Virus record (IMG/VR): IMGVR_UViG_3300012353_000001
Span: 1-39,799 of that record
Reading direction: 5' to 3' (one strand)
DNA length: 39,799 nucleotides
Origin: a virus
A program made the translations under genes and the position numbers. The notes under the pieces are model-generated. The model was not told where the DNA came from, ran no database searches, and worked only from the letters and a program-made list of their open reading frames with translations. Position 1 is the first letter of the stretch. Each line of letters opens with the position of its first letter. This document shows, in pieces, positions 37,601 to 39,799 of this stretch.

Positions 37601-37742
37601 TGGTTCTTGCTTTTAAGACGTTGCGAACTAAAGCTTTTTTAGTATGGCCGCTGGCATTGTCACGAATAACAAGCCAATCAGTCTGGGCAGGTGTCGTATG
37701 CTCGTTAAGCTCAACTATTTTTGTAAGATCAATCTCAGCCAT
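34629..37742 (-). CDS. Tail spike/fibre with beta-helix and Ig-like repeats
   Basis: This 1037-residue protein has a short N-terminal anchor (1-45) and a right-handed beta-helix region starting VVSADGTGDYATIQQALDAV (residues about 52-71). The helix repeats run to about 330, as in pectate-lyase-type spikes. An alpha/beta middle section follows. Two copies of a domain with the AIAYNASPATVQAALEAL / AITYSATPATFAANVQSALE pattern come next, then an AARSDHRHP motif, and a C-terminal fibre end (KGAIYFDTTLNKLRVGG) as in self-trimerising tails. The protein probably binds or cleaves host polysaccharide. GGAGGT lies 7 nt upstream of the ATG, which overlaps the hub stop. Confidence 0.82.
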   Translation of the reverse strand: MAEIDLTKIVELNEHTTPAQTDWLVIRDNASGHTKKALVRNVLKARTNDLKFVVSADGTGDYATIQQALDAVPSGGAEIEVQPGYYYITAGLVIKKAGTVLRGYGLNTQVEVSGPSITDAVSMATDSMEGIEIRGFYFIRTNTVGTGTCLNFSDTPLAKVENIRADDFDIGLEIIDTVNVSFYSSYANCAFVCNSGIVMGGNPVNDNYFLNFRIRCLSGGGGTGIDLQVGNGNTFVHMNCEPTSPTGVTGLSVGAATFSNTFVGLYAEGNDLGVSIAEGSTNTVLLGGEVTVNTEDIQDDGTSTWFMGVALTSGYINQLGDPGAATDNSDTMADILTHIPTTLGTGTNQNYRTPTDTEIKAIVKGLTLIAQEAGKVYAFVDLTNATSILSLYGFTVTKGYDSVSKRPFALVQAEFTYPASSNYRAWGNYWFDLSRPISLVIEAPHPQTDGNSEYIALRDWQNVPGAMYAMSSTNRKAKDYMLTEISTDASGGTFTLTFRSQTTAAIAYNASPATVQAALEALSSVQAGNVVATGDNVNTSLHCFANLKGSLYSSGSPTDTITGDGTSLTGGTLTIEHDADVAHNYYSIFNQVASSFAAQGYAQLQLHGFADVSSGVPRIFNAILSRGSSNNTKLIEVVRSALEANGFDVGTKDSFATQGLYVTGGPTGGTITLTYNSVATAAITYSATPATFAANVQSALEAHPNIGTGNVAVTLSSNNNTGVSAALVITFKGALYHQGLTAITVSSNALTGGTSPAASGLTAEGTALTAQSNTQGDLAESNGTPFMHLELSNTVRSSTTLSARLVAALANTNLPQLSAAAMPVMAEAGHSTSQAPLVNGSGATIGTSNVAARSDHRHPATTNTPSASQVIARNVGNTAWNAVDPNDIGTNMTNVIHTTGDETRTGILTHTTNTSGNGPQIYRASSTTGQEAVIAAGRVSATPNNTSNMAEITAVRTDSPSSQDTAMVFKNRRSGAAASEVGRFETDASFRTIGTIMPVQATTLGAPTYVKGAIYFDTTLNKLRVGGATGWETITSA

Positions 37743-39448
37743 CAGTCTACCTCCAGGCCCGTGCCATCGTCATTACCAAGTATAAATGTTGTGTCTTCAG
37801 ATGACTGTCCGCCACCACCGATCTTGAGCGAACTTGGGAAGGTAAAGTGGCTATAGGCCCTATAAGCAAACTTCCAGCCGAGTACCCGAAAATTCTCATT
37901 ACTGTTTATATTGCTAAACCGCATCTTGATTGTGCGCGACTTAATGCTGAGCTTCATACGGTACGGAATGTTACTACCAAGTGTCGAGGTGCTGACCGTG
38001 TTATCGTCAGTAGCTTCAACATCGCCACCCATAAGCGGTTCGCCGAACATAAAACGGCCAAAGCCGCCACGGGTAGCAGATCCGGGTATATAGAAACTCT
38101 GCTCGACAATACCGTTATCGGTAATAATATCGATACTGAGCGAGCCGACCAGTTGCCGTAGGTACAGCGTCACATCGATCCAGCGCTTATACCGATCCAG
38201 GTCACCAAGATCGTACGCTTTTGTCGTGAATGACGCTGGAATTGGTGCGCCGTCAGTCGACAACGAGTTATCTAGCTCGTAGACCTTTTGGGTGTCAGCA
38301 GCAGTAAAATACAGATGCTCGACATTGTTGCTATCGATAGCCACTACAAAGGCTTCAGGCTTAACGTGCGTCCAAACACTGAAAGCTCCAAACCGCCGAT
38401 CATACGTCAGTGTGCTGTTGTTGACAGCAGTACCGCCGGCTGGAACACCGCAGTAGTACACATACTTATAGAAAATGCCGGCGGCCAAGCTTAGGTTAGT
38501 AGCCGAAATAGTCTCGATCGTAGGATGAATACGGGCGCTAAGCTCGTTGGTGCGAATCACGTTAAAATAGTTTGGTTCGTTGCCAAGGATGTAATGGCCA
38601 TTGCGAGACAAGAAAATAAGATCATTGTCGGAGTTGTCAACAGATCGATGACTAACGCAGCCATAACTTTTCGTGACAGCTGCAACAACCGGTGTGCCGG
38701 TATTATCGAATGTTACTTGGTAGATCGAACGTTCTTTGAAGACAACCAATGCATCTTGGAATTTGCCAAGCGCGGTGATTTTGTCACCATCATCTTTGGC
38801 AATGTCGACAAAGTTAGCTCCAGATCCGGTGAACACCGTAGCGCCCGGTACTTCAGTATTGTTATTGAGCGTGGCACTGGCATTTGTGAATGCCGACGAG
38901 TCATCCACCTTCGAAATATAAAGACGATTCGGCTGCGTATCGACGCCGGCCGCACAGTGATAGCTGGCATAGTAGATCGAAAAGCCGGCGCGAGGCATAG
39001 TACCAGGACGCGATAATGTTAATCCGCTAAGCTCAGCACCGCCATTTACAGCATCCCAAATGTACATTTTGTTACGGGCCTGCGTAAAGGTAATGGAATG
39101 TGCAGCATCAAACGCTGCGCCCGCTATAACCGTCCAGACGGCCGTATTAAACAGATACTTAAGGTTTGTGCCGTCAACAGTCAAAACATACTTGGTGCCG
39201 CCTGATACGTTGTTATAGAACCCAAGGCCACGTGGTTTGTTATCTAAAATATTACCGACTTGGCTAAAGCCGGAGGCCTTTGTAGGCGAGCCAGCTTCGA
39301 CAAACTGGATGTTTTCGAGATCAGAAGCTTCGCGGTCATCAATAAGATTATCGGAAATAAGTGTATTAAGCCCCTTGCCGGGATTGATCACCTTGAACTC
39401 AGCGTAGCTACTACGCCCACCACGACGAACTGGAAGGGTTCGTGTCAC
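37742..39448 (-). CDS. Tail hub / nozzle-type protein
   Basis: This 568-residue protein starts at a GTG one base after the adaptor stop. The body is beta-rich with propeller-like repeats: GLGFYNNVSGGTKYVLTVDG, NKMYIWDAVNGGAEL, KITALGKFQDALVVFKERSI, DNDLIFLSRNGHYILG and FGAFSVWTHVKPEAFV. That pattern and position, between adaptor and spike, fit the beta-propeller nozzle/stabilisation proteins of P22- and T7-like podoviruses, which form the tail tube end. The 3' end is coupled to the spike gene by TGATG. Confidence 0.78.
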   Translation of the reverse strand: MTRTLPVRRGGRSSYAEFKVINPGKGLNTLISDNLIDDREASDLENIQFVEAGSPTKASGFSQVGNILDNKPRGLGFYNNVSGGTKYVLTVDGTNLKYLFNTAVWTVIAGAAFDAAHSITFTQARNKMYIWDAVNGGAELSGLTLSRPGTMPRAGFSIYYASYHCAAGVDTQPNRLYISKVDDSSAFTNASATLNNNTEVPGATVFTGSGANFVDIAKDDGDKITALGKFQDALVVFKERSIYQVTFDNTGTPVVAAVTKSYGCVSHRSVDNSDNDLIFLSRNGHYILGNEPNYFNVIRTNELSARIHPTIETISATNLSLAAGIFYKYVYYCGVPAGGTAVNNSTLTYDRRFGAFSVWTHVKPEAFVVAIDSNNVEHLYFTAADTQKVYELDNSLSTDGAPIPASFTTKAYDLGDLDRYKRWIDVTLYLRQLVGSLSIDIITDNGIVEQSFYIPGSATRGGFGRFMFGEPLMGGDVEATDDNTVSTSTLGSNIPYRMKLSIKSRTIKMRFSNINSNENFRVLGWKFAYRAYSHFTFPSSLKIGGGGQSSEDTTFILGNDDGTGLEVD

Positions 39449-39449
39449 C

Positions 39450-39799
39450 CTATGAGCCCCCTACATCTGACGTGTCGCCAACGTATGTACCGCTGGCTTC
39501 GTGTAGATCTTTGGTACGACGCTGCGGACGGGAACGGCGATAACGTTTCCAGACTTCGTCAACTTCTTGCTGAAAGATAGCCTCGTCCTGAGAAATGTCA
39601 GCCTGTGGGTCTTCTGACTGACGATAATATACCAGCGCGCCACGAGCAAGCGCCATACTCGAACCAAATGGCGTTGAAACAGATCCATTAATAAGCGGTG
39701 TAGTGGTCGTGAAACGAACCTTGAGCGTGACGTCTGTGTCATTGCTTTTGATAAGATACGTACCGGTACCTTCGTAGCCTTCGAGCCAATATTTATGGC
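39450..39799 (-). CDS. Head-tail adaptor-like virion protein, C-terminal part
   Basis: This is the remainder of the frame that starts at 418. Bases 39677-39799 duplicate bases 1-123, and the frame continues in register from codon T-CA at the join through MALARGALVYYRQ to a TAG at 39450. The last 90 residues are helical and basic (EEVWKRYRRSRPQRRTK) with a Gly/Ser-rich end. It is annotated in two pieces only because of where the contig was opened. Confidence 0.85.
   Translation of the reverse strand, partial: HKYWLEGYEGTGTYLIKSNDTDVTLKVRFTTTTPLINGSVSTPFGSSMALARGALVYYRQSEDPQADISQDEAIFQQEVDEVWKRYRRSRPQRRTKDLHEASGTYVGDTSDVGGS
39677..39799. repeat. Terminal direct repeat, right copy
   Basis: Identical to bases 1-123. 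Removing one copy gives a circular sequence of 39,676 bp. Confidence 0.97.

Noticed and set aside
1-39799. UGA read as glycine, as in some Patescibacteria
   Set aside because: UGA terminates recognisable full-length genes such as terL, portal and the SF2 helicase, and no conserved gene has an internal UGA.
1-39799. tRNA genes or a CRISPR array
   Set aside because: No cloverleaf with a proper acceptor stem and T-loop was found. GGTTCGAA-like strings lie inside protein genes. The only array is the 6-bp repeat, which has no spacers.

Overview
The window is a complete small tailed-phage genome, apparently linearised inside a gene. Bases 1-123 are repeated exactly at 39677-39799, and one reading frame runs unbroken across that join, so the unique length is 39,676 bp on a circular map. 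The particle genes are podovirus-like: terS/terL, a large portal, a scaffold, an SU10/DUF5309-type capsid protein, a propeller-like tail hub, a beta-helix spike and two candidate ejection proteins, with no tape measure, sheath or tube. I see no integrase, CI-type repressor, DNA polymerase, RNA polymerase, tRNA or CRISPR array, so a lytic phage relying on the host polymerases is likely. The host is not determinable here. The CHAP lysin, the holin type, the actinobacterial/saccharibacterial-looking virion domains and the many leaderless genes suggest a monoderm host such as Actinomycetota or Saccharibacteria (inference). The genetic code is standard, because UGA, UAG and UAA all end recognisable full-length genes.

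Minus strand, 16143 down to 1 and on from 39676 to 29148, is one long late block. In transcription order it holds terS, terL, a 32-aa zinc-finger protein, an HExxH protein, a DUF5659-like protein, a sugar-transfer cluster (771-aa GT2-TPR-GT4 fusion, GT2-like, methyltransferase, GT2, small basic protein, Acb2-like anti-defence protein, GT4), virion appendage genes ending in a GH5-type glycosidase, portal, two small genes, scaffold, capsid, head-completion genes, tail hub, spike, two ejection-type proteins and one more virion protein.

Plus strand, 16396 to 29182, is the early and lysis block: small proteins, a lysis-like trio (membrane coiled coil, C39-like domain, holin), an SF2 helicase, a control region with tandem promoters and an attenuator, a replication operon (initiator, DnaB-like helicase, putative SSB), small membrane, RHH, J-domain and Cys-rich proteins, and a CHAP lysin. 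One two-gene minus-strand cassette (19274-19847) sits inside this block. It carries an 18-unit hexanucleotide array and a ribbon-helix-helix domain in another frame.

Regulation is unusually legible. At least nine promoters share an extended -10 (TGn-TA-Y/T-type hexamer), and several place the hexamer 6-9 nt before the ATG, which predicts leaderless mRNAs. Most other genes overlap by ATGA, TAATG or GTGA, so translation is coupled. The most unusual elements are the hexamer-repeat/RHH cassette with its divergent operator, the complementary 5' ends of two tandem transcripts ahead of the replication operon, the apparently circularly permuted GH5 enzyme lying in frame behind an amber codon, and the Acb2-like gene.
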